A stretch of DNA of 56,179 bases, taken from the NCBI GenBank assembly GCA_016869235.1, contig VGER01000006.1, forward strand, positions 1 to 56,179, in the 5' to 3' direction. Positions 26,945-34,907 of the stretch are shown here, piece after piece. Source of the DNA: Alphaproteobacteria bacterium. GTDB taxonomy: Bacteria; Pseudomonadota; Alphaproteobacteria; UBA2966; CAIVPW01. The position numbers and the translations under genes are program-made. Position 1 is the first letter of the stretch, and each line of letters opens with the position of its first letter. The notes under the pieces were generated by a model. It did not search any database. It saw nothing but the letters and a program-made list of their open reading frames with translations, and was not told where the DNA came from.

Positions 26945-28252
26945 CGGATCTTGCGCCCTTTGCGCCTCGTGCAGCTTGTCGCCCGCCCGAGCAACTCAAT
27001 CGCGACTGCTCGTGCAAGACGCTGCGCCGCGACGAGATGCGCGCTGCGTTGGCGCGCCAGATCGGCGATGCCGCCTTACTCTCAGCAGCTCGAATCGCGC
27101 CCGCACCTGTTCGCCGACACCGCGGTATTCCTCTCGCACCTCGAGCTTGACGCGATGCTCCGCACCGTCGCGGCGATCGAGGCCGCCGCCCGCCTGCCAG
27201 CCTGCCGCGCCCAGGCGCTCGACCGCGCCGGCGCCGTCGCGCAGCAGGATTTCGGCCTGCGCGGCGCCTTCATGGGCTACGACTTCCACCTCACCCCGGC
27301 CGGCCCGCAGCTGATCGAGGTCAACACCAACGCGGGAGGCGCCTTCCTCATTGCCGCGCTGGTGCGCGCGCAACGCGTCTGCTGCGGCGAGGTGCTGGCG
27401 CCCGACGACTTCCCCCGTGACGTCGCCGCAATGTTCCGTGCAGAGTGGTGGCTGCTCGGCCGCGACACACCCCTCCGCCGCGTCGCCATCGTCGACGACT
27501 CGCCCGAGCAGCAGTACCTGTTCCCGGAGTTCCTGCTCGCCCGGCACCTGCTGCAAGGCGCCGGCATCGACGCCGTCATCGCCGATCCGTCCGAGCTCGT
27601 CTGGCGCGATGGCGTCTTATCCCTGCGCGGCGCGCCGATCGACCTCGTCTACAACCGACTCGTCGACTTCGCCTTGTCGGAGCCGTGCCATGCGGCGCTA
27701 CGCGAGGCGTATCTCTCCGGTGCCATCGCCGTGACGCCCAACCCGCACGTGCACGCGTTGTTAGCCGACAAGCGCAATCTTGTCGCCCTGTCGCACATCG
27801 AGATAGTGGATCCATGCGTCTCGCCGGAGGTGGTAACGGCTCTGGAGGCCGTGCCCGAGACGGTGGAGGTGGCGGCCGCCAATGCGAGCGCGCTGTGGGA
27901 GTCGCGCAAGCACTGGTTCTTCAAGCCGGCCGGCGGTCACGGCAGCAAGGCTGTCTATCGCGGCGACAAGATCACGCGCGGCGTCTGGACGGATATCGTC
28001 GCGCCATCGGCCCGCTTGCTGCGCGACGCGGGCGGCTACGTCGCCCAAGCGTTCGCCGCGCCGAGCGAGCGCATGGTCACCGTCGACGGCGTGCCGCAAG
28101 CCCGCAAGGTCGACGTGCGCCTCTACACTTACGACGGCCGCCTACTGCTCGCCGCGGCGCGCATCTACCAGGGCCAGGCCACCAACTTCCGCACTCCCGG
28201 CGGCGGTTTCGCGCCTTTGTTCCTGGTTCCGGATCACCACGTTGTGTGTTGA
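26941..28252 (+). pseudogene. ATP-grasp protein, frameshifted near residue 45
   Basis: The first 45 codons (MTDLAPFAPRAACRPPEQLN...) are in one frame; at about 27073-27077 one extra base moves the frame, and the rest (SQQLESRPHLFADTAVFLS to VVC at 28252) reads on. Repaired, it would be about 436 residues. ATP-grasp features are IEVNTNAGGAF (metal-binding Glu/Asn, about 140), LLADKRNLVAL (about 280) and FKPAGGHGSKAVYRGDKI (nucleotide-binding lysine region). The glutathione-synthetase-like layout suggests it ligates an amine or thiol to a carboxylate. Product unknown. Its place behind an arsenic-type ArsR hints at metalloid stress. It is a pseudogene unless the indel is an error. Confidence 0.75.
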
Positions 28253-28277
28253 CAACCGACACATACCGTAGTACAGC
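28249..28277 (+). promoter_or_regulatory. Candidate promoter upstream of dapF
   Basis: A consensus -35 box TTGACA (28249-28254), overlapping the stop of the ATP-grasp frame, is followed after 17 bases by TACAGC (28272-28277), a weak -10. It would start a transcript near 28284 leading to dapF-mtaB-ftsY. The -35 is perfect, the -10 poor; this is inference. Confidence 0.4.
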
Positions 28278-28348
28278 GGCAAGGCCCGAAACCGCCCGCT
28301 CTCGGGCCAACCGGCCCCAGGCCGGGGTGAAATCCCCGCTATTACGGT
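28265..28348 (+). promoter_or_regulatory. Candidate multi-hairpin RNA leader upstream of dapF
   Basis: A possible closing stem ACCGTAGTA (28265-28273) / TATTACGGT (28340-28348), 9 bp with one G-U pair, surrounds three local hairpins: GGCCCGA / TCGGGCC (28283-28289 / 28302-28308), CCGGCC / GGCCGG (28311-28316 / 28320-28325), and CGGGG / CCCCG (28323-28327 / 28334-28338, loop TGAAAT). The last two overlap and would be alternatives. It is 136 bases before dapF. It does not match a riboswitch I can name. If transcription starts at the promoter proposed above, the outer stem would be incomplete. Confidence 0.35.
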
Positions 28349-28483
28349 GGATTCGGTTAACACGCTGGCGGGACGGAATCGCGACAAGAGGACGAGGAGC
28401 GCGCCACGTTGACGGACGCGAGGTGGCCAGCGCGACGCAGCGTGCTTTACCGGGACGGACCCACGCCCATATAACCCGCACCC

Positions 28484-29386
28484 ATGGCCAAGCAGCCCTT
28501 CATGAAGATGCACGGGCTCGGGAACGACTTCGTCGTCCTCGACGCCCGGAGTGAGCCCCTCGACCTCGAGCCGCTCGAGGTCCAGGCGATCGCCGACCGC
28601 CACCTCGGCATCGGCTGCGATCAGGTCATCGTGCTCAAGAACACGCCCAATGCCGACGTGTTCATGCAGATCTTCAACGCCGACGGCGGCGAAGTGTCCG
28701 CCTGCGGCAACGCCTCCCGCTGCATCGCCTGGAAGGTGATGAAGGAGAAGAAGCGCGACCACGTCACCCTCGAGACCACGGCCGGCGTGCTCGACGCCTA
28801 CGACGGCGGCGACGGCATGATCACCGTCGACATGGGCCCGGTGAAGACCGACTGGAAGGACATTCCCCTCTCCGAGGAGCGCGACACGCTGCACCTCGGC
28901 TTCCAGGTCGCGCAGCCGGGCGACGAGGGCAAGGTGCTGATGGGCGATCCGGTCGCCGTCAACGTCGGCAACCCGCATGTCGTGTTCATCGTCGGCATGC
29001 CCGAAGTCGTCAACCTGAGCCAGGTGGGCCCGATCATCGAGAACGCCCCACTGTTCCCCGAGCGTGCCAACGTCTCGGTCATCCAGGTGGTGGGCGAGGA
29101 CGTCATCAAGGCCAAGGTGTGGGAGCGGGGTGACGGCGAAACGCAAGCGTGCGGCACCGCCGCCTGCGCCGCGCTGGTCGCCGCGCATCGCCGCGGCATG
29201 ATGGGCCGCCATGGCATCGTGGTGATGCCGGGTGGTCCGTTGGGCGTCGTCTGGCGCGAAGAGGACAACCATGTCCTGCTCACCGGCCCCATCGCCACCT
29301 CCTTCGAAGGCCAGTTCGACATGCGCCGCCTGCTGATGTCGCAGCTCGAGCGCATGCGCTCGGTTGGCGAGGCCGAGGTCACGTGA
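28484..29386 (+). CDS. dapF: Diaminopimelate epimerase
   Basis: 300 residues. Converts LL- to meso-diaminopimelate for lysine and peptidoglycan. The two catalytic cysteines are in SACGNASRC (about residue 76) and TQACGTAACAAL (about 224), with the paired substrate loops NPHVVF and GNDFVVLDAR. Full length. The 3' end overlaps the mtaB start (GTGA), the first of three coupled junctions in the dapF-mtaB-ftsY operon. Confidence 0.96.
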   Translation: MAKQPFMKMHGLGNDFVVLDARSEPLDLEPLEVQAIADRHLGIGCDQVIVLKNTPNADVFMQIFNADGGEVSACGNASRCIAWKVMKEKKRDHVTLETTAGVLDAYDGGDGMITVDMGPVKTDWKDIPLSEERDTLHLGFQVAQPGDEGKVLMGDPVAVNVGNPHVVFIVGMPEVVNLSQVGPIIENAPLFPERANVSVIQVVGEDVIKAKVWERGDGETQACGTAACAALVAAHRRGMMGRHGIVVMPGGPLGVVWREEDNHVLLTGPIATSFEGQFDMRRLLMSQLERMRSVGEAEVT

Positions 29387-30630
29387 GCACCGCAGCCGAA
29401 GTCATTACGTTCGGCTGCCGCCTCAACGCGCTCGAATCCGAAGTCCTGCGCAAGAACGCCGCCGCGGCCGGCCTGACCGACGCGGTCATCATCAATACCT
29501 GCGCCGTCACCGCCGAAGCCGAGCGTCAGGCGCGCCAGGCGATCCGCCGCCTGCGCCGCGAACGCCCGTCGTCGCGCATCGTCGTCACCGGCTGCGCCGC
29601 GCAGATACATGCCGACTCGTTTGCCAAGATGAGCGAAGTGGACGCGGTGCTGGGCAACCACGAGAAGATGAGCGCCGTCCACCTCCTCCCGTCCGGCGAG
29701 CGGGTGAAGGTCGCCGACATCCTCTCGGTGCGCGAGACGGCGTCGCACCTCGTCGAAGGCTTCGACAACCGCACGCGCGCGTTCGTGCAGGTGCAGAACG
29801 GCTGCGACCATCGCTGCACCTTCTGCATCATCCCCTACGGCCGCGGCAACAGCCGCAGCGTGCCAATGGGCGCGGTCGTCGAGCAGGTGCGCACGCTGGT
29901 CGCCTCCGGTTACCGCGAAGTCGTGCTGACCGGCGTCGATGTCACGTCCTATGGCGGCGATCTGCCGGGTGCGCCGGCGCTCGGCCAGCTCGCCCGCCGC
30001 CTGCTCGCCGCGGTGCCCGAGCTCGAGCGCCTGCGTCTCACCTCCCTCGACCCCGCCGAGATGGATCGCGACCTCTGGTCGCTGCTCGCCGACGAGCCGC
30101 GTCTCATGCCGCATCTGCATCTCAGCCTGCAGGCCGGCGACGACCTCATCCTGAAGCGCATGAAGCGGCGCCACTCGCGCGCTGACGCGGTGGCGGTGGC
30201 CAGGCGTGCGCGCGAGCTGCGTCCCGACGTGTCGCTGGGCGCCGATCTCATCGCCGGCTTCCCGACCGAGGACGACGCGGCATTCGCCAACACGCTGGCA
30301 CTGGTCGAGGACTGCGGCCTCGCCTTTCTGCACGTGTTTCCGTTCTCGGCGCGCGAGGACACGCCCGCGGCACGCATGCCGCAGGTGCCGGTGCGCCTGC
30401 GCAAGGAGCGCGCCGCGCGCCTGCGCGCCGCCGGCGATGCCGCGCTCGCCGCGCACCTGGACAAGCAGGTCGGCCGCCGCGTGCGCGTGCTGGTCGAGAC
30501 GGACAACGAGGGCCGCGCCGAGGACTACGCGCGCGTGTCGCTCGACGGCACGGCGTCGTCCGGTGCCGTGGTGGCTGCGCACGTACGTGCGGCCGAGGCG
30601 GGGAGACTGATCGCTACGCCCGTCGCATGA
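29383..30630 (+). CDS. mtaB: tRNA (N6-threonylcarbamoyladenosine-C2)-methylthiotransferase
   Basis: 415 residues from GTG 29383. Radical-SAM enzyme that makes ms2t6A at tRNA position 37. The N-terminal UPF0004 domain carries three cluster cysteines (ITFGCRLN, INTCAVT, VVTGCAAQ). The radical-SAM cluster is CDHRCTFC (about residue 143), followed by SLQAGDDLILKRMKRRHSR. A TRAM-like tail follows. Overlaps dapF and ftsY by 4 bases each. Confidence 0.95.
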   Translation: MSTAAEVITFGCRLNALESEVLRKNAAAAGLTDAVIINTCAVTAEAERQARQAIRRLRRERPSSRIVVTGCAAQIHADSFAKMSEVDAVLGNHEKMSAVHLLPSGERVKVADILSVRETASHLVEGFDNRTRAFVQVQNGCDHRCTFCIIPYGRGNSRSVPMGAVVEQVRTLVASGYREVVLTGVDVTSYGGDLPGAPALGQLARRLLAAVPELERLRLTSLDPAEMDRDLWSLLADEPRLMPHLHLSLQAGDDLILKRMKRRHSRADAVAVARRARELRPDVSLGADLIAGFPTEDDAAFANTLALVEDCGLAFLHVFPFSAREDTPAARMPQVPVRLRKERAARLRAAGDAALAAHLDKQVGRRVRVLVETDNEGRAEDYARVSLDGTASSGAVVAAHVRAAEAGRLIATPVA

Positions 30631-31541
30631 GTTGGTTCGGCCGACTCAAGGAGGGGCTTAGCCGCTCGGCCGGGGCGCTCGGCCAGGGCCTTGCCAGCGT
30701 CTTCGGCAGCGCGCGCTTCGACGCCGCGACCCTGCACGATCTCGAGGAGCTGCTCATTGCCTCCGACCTCGGCGTCAAGGCGTCGGGTCAGATCGCGGCG
30801 AAGCTCGGCGAGAAGCGCTGGGGACCGCGGGTGCCGGCGGCCGAGGCGCGCGCCGCGCTGGCCGACGCCATCGCCGGCATCCTGCAGCCGGCCGAGCAGC
30901 CTCTCGATGTCTCATCCGCCAAGCCGTTCGTCATCCTCGTCGTCGGCGTGAACGGCACCGGCAAGACCACCACCATCGGTAAGCTTTCCGCCCGATTGCG
31001 CGGCGAGGGCAGGAGCGTGCTGCTGGTCGCAGGAGACACCTTCCGTGCCGCGGCCATCGAGCAGCTCAAAGCGTGGAGTGAGCGCTCGGGCGCCCCCATT
31101 CTCGCGCGCGACGCCGGCGCCGACGCCGCCGGGCTCGCCTTCGATGCGGTGGCGCAGGCCAAGGCCCAAGGCCACGACGTCGTGCTCATCGACACCGCCG
31201 GCCGCCTGCAGAACAAGGCCAACCTGATGGCCGAGCTCGCCAAGATCGTGCGCGTGTTGAAGAAGGTGGATGCGACGGCGCCGCACGCCGTGCTGCTCGT
31301 CCTCGACGCGACCACCGGCCAGAACGCGCGCGCCCAGGTGGCGGCGTTCAAGGAATTGGTGCAAGTGTCCGGCCTCATCATGACCAAGCTCGACGGCACG
31401 GCGCGCGGCGGCATGCTGGTGGCGCTCGCCGACGAGTTCGGACTGCCCATCCACTACGTCGGCGTCGGCGAGCGCATCGAGGACCTGCAGCCCTTCGACG
31501 CCCAGGCCTTCTCCCGGGCCCTGGTGGGACTCGAGACATGA
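30627..31541 (+). CDS. ftsY: Signal recognition particle receptor FtsY
   Basis: 304 residues. SRP-family NG GTPase with GVNGTGKTTTIGKL (G1), DTFRAAAIEQL, LIDTAGRLQNKANL (G3) and TKLDGTARGGMLV (G4). It receives Ffh-ribosome complexes at the membrane. The long acidic N-terminal domain of enterobacterial FtsY is missing; only the short amphipathic MSWFGRLKEGLSRSAGAL precedes the N domain, as usual in alphaproteobacteria. ATGA overlap with mtaB. Confidence 0.96.
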   Translation: MSWFGRLKEGLSRSAGALGQGLASVFGSARFDAATLHDLEELLIASDLGVKASGQIAAKLGEKRWGPRVPAAEARAALADAIAGILQPAEQPLDVSSAKPFVILVVGVNGTGKTTTIGKLSARLRGEGRSVLLVAGDTFRAAAIEQLKAWSERSGAPILARDAGADAAGLAFDAVAQAKAQGHDVVLIDTAGRLQNKANLMAELAKIVRVLKKVDATAPHAVLLVLDATTGQNARAQVAAFKELVQVSGLIMTKLDGTARGGMLVALADEFGLPIHYVGVGERIEDLQPFDAQAFSRALVGLET

Positions 31542-31834
31542 GCCGCGCCGCCGCCGCCGCGGTCGTGCCGCTGCTGCTCGCCGCCAGTACGCCGAGCCCT
31601 TCATTGTGCCGCCCCGCCAAGCAACGGCGCGCAACACCGCGTGTCCGAACCCGGACACGCGCAACACCGGCACCATCACGCCGGAACGTGCCTTCGTCTC
31701 TGTCCGGCGGCGTGCGTTGCCGCGACCACATCGAGCGCATGGTGATCGGCGACCGGGAGGGGGCGGTGCTCAGCTCCGCTTGTCAGTCCGCCGACGGCAC
31801 GCGGCGCACCGTGGTCATCAGCAACCTCCACTAG
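31538..31834 (+). pseudogene. Small exported RT0821/Lpp0805-like protein with two compensating frameshifts
   Basis: The open frame from ATG 31538 (overlapping the ftsY stop) is uninterrupted for 98 codons, but its middle looks scrambled. A signal peptide is in frame 1 of the gene (MSRAAAAAVVPLLLAAS). Between about 31588 and 31697 the protein-like sequence is in a different frame (YAEPFIVPPRQATARNTA ... NTGTITPERAFVS). After that it returns to the first frame (LSGGVRCRDHIERMVIGDRE ... to 31834). The spliced product aligns well with the lipoprotein at 32218 (GTITPxRxF, CRxH/CxEY, SSACQSADG / NTACQGTDG). So one base was lost and one gained. Confidence 0.6.
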
Positions 31835-32217
31835 CTGCCGCGCCAAAGCGCGTGTCCCGCGCGACCCTGCCGGCGAGCCACTCCCCGCGTGGCTCGCCGG
31901 CGAGGCGTTCGGGTTTTGCGGTCCCAAGCTTTGACGCGGCCGATGTCACAGCAAGATGCGGATGCTCGGCATTGCTCCGGCGATTGGAGCGCCCTCCCGC
32001 CCGCGCCGGCCGCGCCCATGGCTCCCACGCCCGCCACTCCGGGCTGACCCGCCCCCTCCAGCGAGCGTGAGGGTTGCTGCCTCGAGCTGGATACCTCGAA
32101 AAGGCACCTCCTTGCCCCCGATGGCCAAGCTCAAGCGTGAGCGCGCGGGCCTAGGTTCCTCCCCAACTCGCGACGGCACGTCGACTGCGCCGTTGCCCAG
32201 CAAGGAGACTGGAAATA
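31835..32217. other. Intergenic region with strong hairpin, no gene seen
   Basis: 383 bases. Apart from the hairpin listed separately at 31869-31901, I see no gene; open frames on both strands lack any domain. The final part (about 32100-32217) should hold the promoter and the RBS (AAGGAGACTGGAAATA just before 32218) of the next gene. Confidence 0.4.
31869..31901. terminator. 13-bp hairpin after the dapF-mtaB-ftsY run
   Basis: GCCGGCGAGCCAC (31869-31881) / GTGGCTCGCCGGC (31889-31901), perfect stem, loop TCCCCGC. It is followed on the plus strand by GAGGCGTTCGGGTTTTG, a weak T-stretch. Probably ends the operon that starts at dapF. Confidence 0.55.
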
Positions 32218-32628
32218 ATGCAAGTCATTCGGATTTCGTCGCGCGCCTCGATCATCGCCGCCGCCGTGATCGCCGCCACGAGCCTCGGCGCCTGCGCCAA
32301 CTCCAACCAGTTCTTCCCGACCTCGCCTGCGGCGCTGGAGAACCAGTTCACCCGCGCCGACGCACGGCTGGCCGCAGCCACCCTCGTCGCGGCGCTGAGG
32401 TCCGGCTCGATGAGCGGCCGCGACTGGCGCAACCAGCAGAACGGTCACTTCGGCACCATCACCCCGGTGCGCAACTTCACCAGCGAAGCCGGCCTGAAGT
32501 GCGTCGAGTACCGCGATACCTTCACCATCGGCCAGCAGACGGCCATCGCGGTCAACACTGCCTGCCAGGGCACCGACGGCATCTGGTCGAACCTCAGCGC
32601 CCAGGGCCGCTGGCAGCGCATCGGCTAG
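32218..32628 (+). CDS. RT0821/Lpp0805-family lipoprotein
   Basis: 136 residues. The signal sequence ends in the lipobox LGAC at residues 23-26 (SLGAC-ANS), so the mature protein should be lipid-anchored at Cys26. The C-terminal ~60 residues form a small surface-antigen domain with two cysteines (KCVEYRDTFTIG, NTACQGTDGIW), as in the RT0821/Lpp0805 surface proteins of Rickettsia and Legionella. Role unknown. RBS AAGGAG precedes the start. A paralogous damaged copy lies at 31538. Confidence 0.82.
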   Translation: MQVIRISSRASIIAAAVIAATSLGACANSNQFFPTSPAALENQFTRADARLAAATLVAALRSGSMSGRDWRNQQNGHFGTITPVRNFTSEAGLKCVEYRDTFTIGQQTAIAVNTACQGTDGIWSNLSAQGRWQRIG

Positions 32629-32653
32629 CTTCGCGTAGTCCGCACTCTCCTGA

Positions 32654-32685
32654 CCCGGCGGCTCGCTTTGACTTGAGCCGCCGGG
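32654..32685. terminator. Hairpin downstream of the lipoprotein gene
   Basis: CCCGGCGGCTC (32654-32664) / GAGCCGCCGGG (32675-32685), perfect 11-bp stem with a 10-base loop, 26 bases after the stop. No T-tract. First of two hairpins after the gene. Confidence 0.45.
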
Positions 32686-32709
32686 CACCCCGCAGTACCG
32701 CCACAAGAA

Positions 32710-32740
32710 AAACGCGTCCGTTGTTCGGACGCGTTTCTTT
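32710..32740 (+). terminator. Rho-independent terminator
   Basis: AAACGCGTCCG (32710-32720) / CGGACGCGTTT (32726-32736), loop TTGTT, followed by CTTTCC. The A-rich left and T-rich right flank suggest it works in both directions. It ends the lipoprotein transcript. Confidence 0.75.
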
Positions 32741-32911
32741 CCTATGCGCCCAGATTCCGATTGCATTCGGCCCTCGGACGTACAAAATAGCGGGCGTGCC
32801 GAGGGTGGTGCCTACCATCCCTGGTGCCGGACCGGCGGAGACCGGTGGGGGTCACCTCAATCAGGGCTGCCCGGTTCGTGCCGCAAATCAGCCGCTTAGG
32901 GAGTCATCTCG

Positions 32912-32995
32912 ATGGCCAAGACGCCCAGCAGGGGTGCGGGAAAGCCCGCGCCGAAGCCCGCCGGTAAGCCGGCGGGGAAGCCGACCAAGAAGTAA
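32912..32995 (+). CDS. 27-residue Lys/Pro/Gly-rich basic peptide
   Basis: MAKTPSRGAGKPAPKPAG followed by KPAGKPTKK, 27 residues, then TAA. About a third of the residues are Lys/Arg and none is acidic. The unit GKPA/PKPAG repeats four times, like the tails of histone H1-like or AlgP proteins. AGGGAG (32898-32903) is placed as an RBS. A perfect 13-bp hairpin follows 20 bases after the stop. No family is recognised. Nucleic-acid binding is a guess from charge. The strong gene-like framing (RBS, stop, terminator) is the main support. Confidence 0.55.
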   Translation: MAKTPSRGAGKPAPKPAGKPAGKPTKK

Positions 32996-33014
32996 GCTCG
33001 CGCGAGCGAGAGGG

Positions 33015-33043
33015 AGCGGGCGCCGGTGTTACCGGCGCCCGCT
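33015..33043 (+). terminator. Hairpin after the 27-residue gene
   Basis: AGCGGGCGCCGGT (33015-33027) / ACCGGCGCCCGCT (33031-33043), perfect 13-bp stem, loop GTT, followed by TCCGTTC. Very stable. It lies between the micro-gene and the convergent SAM hydrolase gene and could end both. Confidence 0.65.
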
Positions 33044-33074
33044 TCCGTTCGGCTGGCACTCTATACTTGAGAAC

Positions 33075-33824
33075 TCAAGTAATCGATTTGCCGGGCACGC
33101 TCACCGTCGTTCCCACTGCCAGGCCGTATTGGCGGTCGGCACGGCCGCAATTGACGGCGATCTCGACCAGTCCATTGGCGTTCTCGTACCAGAAGCCGCT
33201 TCCCTTCGGCACGTCTGCAAAGGTCCTGGCGCGGGCGAGCGAGTACTTGCCGACGGCGAGGGTGTCCTCCTCGCCGAGCGCCGCGGCGCGGATCCCCGTC
33301 ATCGCGTTGCCGAAGCGGTCGATGTAGACGACGCGAGGCAGATCGTCGGGCCAACCCGGCTGGACGCGCGTGGCCGGATCGCGCTGCAGCCCGGGCGGCG
33401 CCTCCCCCCGCGCCAGGCGTGCCGCCACCGGTGCGAACAGGTCGCGGCCATGGAAGCTCGCCGACAGGTCCGCCGGCGCCCACGTGATGTCCCACCAGTC
33501 GAGGCCGGCGGCGCGCTTGGCGACGACGTTGAACAGGCCGTTGTCGGGTCCGACGAACCATTGGCCATCGGCGCGCACGATGGCCGGCCGTCGGCCAGGG
33601 TCGCCGACCCCGGGATCCACCACGCACAGGAACACCGTGTCCTTGGCGAATGCCTTGCGGAAGGCGGCGAGCAGGTACGCCGATGCCTCGGGGTCGAAGG
33701 CGGGAGCATCGGCGAACAGGTCGAACACCAGGGTTCCCGGGGCTGCCCGGGCCAGCACGGCCTTCATTTGGCCGACATAGGGCCCTTCGAGGCCGAAGTC
33801 GGTGAAAAGCACGATGGATCGCAT
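33075..33824 (-). CDS. SAM hydrolase (DUF62, SAM hydroxide adenosyltransferase)
   Basis: 249 residues. The start IVLFTDFGLEGPYVGQMKAV and the VVDPGVGDPGRRPAIV and GPDNGLFNVV motifs are those of the DUF62 family, related to fluorinase/chlorinase, which attack S-adenosylmethionine with water to give adenosine and methionine. The Asp, Asp-Arg-His-type active-site residues are partly visible (DFG; ASFHGRDLFAPVAA). Cytoplasmic. Alone on its strand. Physiological role is uncertain even in studied species. Confidence 0.88.
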   Translation of the reverse strand: MRSIVLFTDFGLEGPYVGQMKAVLARAAPGTLVFDLFADAPAFDPEASAYLLAAFRKAFAKDTVFLCVVDPGVGDPGRRPAIVRADGQWFVGPDNGLFNVVAKRAAGLDWWDITWAPADLSASFHGRDLFAPVAARLARGEAPPGLQRDPATRVQPGWPDDLPRVVYIDRFGNAMTGIRAAALGEEDTLAVGKYSLARARTFADVPKGSGFWYENANGLVEIAVNCGRADRQYGLAVGTTVSVPGKSIT

Positions 33825-33957
33825 CCGCCGGGTGACCTCCCCTCCCGCAACCCAGGAGAGAGCGAGCTACACCGGGAGGCCGCCGATTGGCTAGAGTCGT
33901 CGCGTTCGCAGAAGCGCGTTCCCCGACGCGCAGCTCACCTGACGGAGGGAGGGCCCG

Positions 33958-34242
33958 ATGAAGTATGTGCTCCTCGGCAAGCTCAATCCGGAGTGGTTCA
34001 CGCGTTCCAACCAGCGCATCGAGGCGGCCAAGCGCAAGCTCGGAACTCTCGGCATCAAGCTAGAGAGCTTCTACTACACGCAGGGCGCCTACGACTTCGT
34101 CGACGTCGTCGACGCCGCCGACGCGGAGGCGATGCTGGCGTTCTCGTTGTGGTATGCCCAGCAGGGCTACGGCAGCATCACCACCATGCCGGCATTCACT
34201 TCGGCCGACATGGAACACGCGCTCAACAAGATGAAAGGCTGA
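33958..34242 (+). CDS. GYD-domain protein
   Basis: 94 residues. Contains the GYD-family core (LESFYYTQGAYDFVDVVDA), here with GAYDF for the name-giving GxYD; the fold is ferredoxin-like and the function unknown. RBS GGAGGGAGG is strong. It lies 2 bases before the ispZ start and is probably translated together with it. Confidence 0.85.
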   Translation: MKYVLLGKLNPEWFTRSNQRIEAAKRKLGTLGIKLESFYYTQGAYDFVDVVDAADAEAMLAFSLWYAQQGYGSITTMPAFTSADMEHALNKMKG

Positions 34243-34244
34243 AC

Positions 34245-34853
34245 GTGTCGCAGGCTTCCCCGTCCGCCGCCGGCGCCCAACGACCGGCGCAGCATCCACT
34301 TGTGCGCGTGCTGGTCGAGCTCGGCCCGCTGGTCGTGTTCTTCTTCGCCAACTCGCGCTGGGGGATCTTCGTCGGCACGACCGCCTTCATGGCGGCCATC
34401 GTCGCCTCGTTCGTCGCCTCGCTCATCATCGAGCGCCGCGTCCCCGTCATGCCGCTGGTGACGGCCGTCGTCGTGCTGGTGTTCGGTGGACTGACCTTGA
34501 CCCTGCAGAACGAGCTGTTCATCAAGCTCAAGCCGACCATCCTTTACGGCCTGTTCGCCGCGGTACTGGCATTCGGCATGGCGACCGGCCGCAACTTCCT
34601 GCAGATCGTGCTCGGCTCGGTGCTGCAGGTGGATGCGCGCGGCTGGCGCATTCTCACCCTGCGCTGGTCGATGTTCTTCGTCGCCATGGCGGTGGTGAAC
34701 GAGGTCGTGTGGCGCAACTTCTCCACCGACACCTGGGTGACCTTCAAGTTGTTCGGGTTTCTGCCGCTGACCATCCTGTTCAGCCTGCTCCAGGTTCCGC
34801 TGCTCAACCGGCACCAGATCGAGCCGGCGAAAGCCGAGGCGCAGCAGTCCTAG
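34245..34853 (+). CDS. ispZ: Inner-membrane septation protein (YciB/IspZ)
   Basis: 202 residues from GTG 34245. About five to six membrane helices. Typical segments: LVELGPLVVFFFANSRWGIF, LTLTLQNELFIKLKPTILY, RWSMFFVAMAVVNEVVWRNF and TDTWVTFKLFGFLPLT. The family affects cell-envelope synthesis and septation. In many alphaproteobacteria it follows ftsY directly; here about 2.7 kb separate them. The long frame upstream of 34245 is not real. Confidence 0.93.
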   Translation: MSQASPSAAGAQRPAQHPLVRVLVELGPLVVFFFANSRWGIFVGTTAFMAAIVASFVASLIIERRVPVMPLVTAVVVLVFGGLTLTLQNELFIKLKPTILYGLFAAVLAFGMATGRNFLQIVLGSVLQVDARGWRILTLRWSMFFVAMAVVNEVVWRNFSTDTWVTFKLFGFLPLTILFSLLQVPLLNRHQIEPAKAEAQQS

Positions 34854-34907
34854 AAACGGCAATGCCCGCCGAACGGCGGGCGCGAGCGGGGCGGCGCGGG
34901 ATCCGCG

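Noticed and set aside
28320..28348. FMN riboswitch, because of GGGGTGAAATCCCC
   Set aside because: Only this short piece resembles the element; the other conserved FMN-riboswitch segments and a riboflavin gene are absent.
31956..34853. A 965-codon plus-strand frame covering the accessory island
   Set aside because: Only its last 202 codons (ispZ from GTG 34245) match a family. The rest is antisense or out of frame with the lipoprotein, the SAM hydrolase and the GYD gene; high-GC DNA often yields such long chance frames.
34864..34881. GCCCGCCG/CGGCGGGC hairpin after ispZ as a terminator
   Set aside because: The loop would be only two bases and no T-tract follows; kept out of the feature list.
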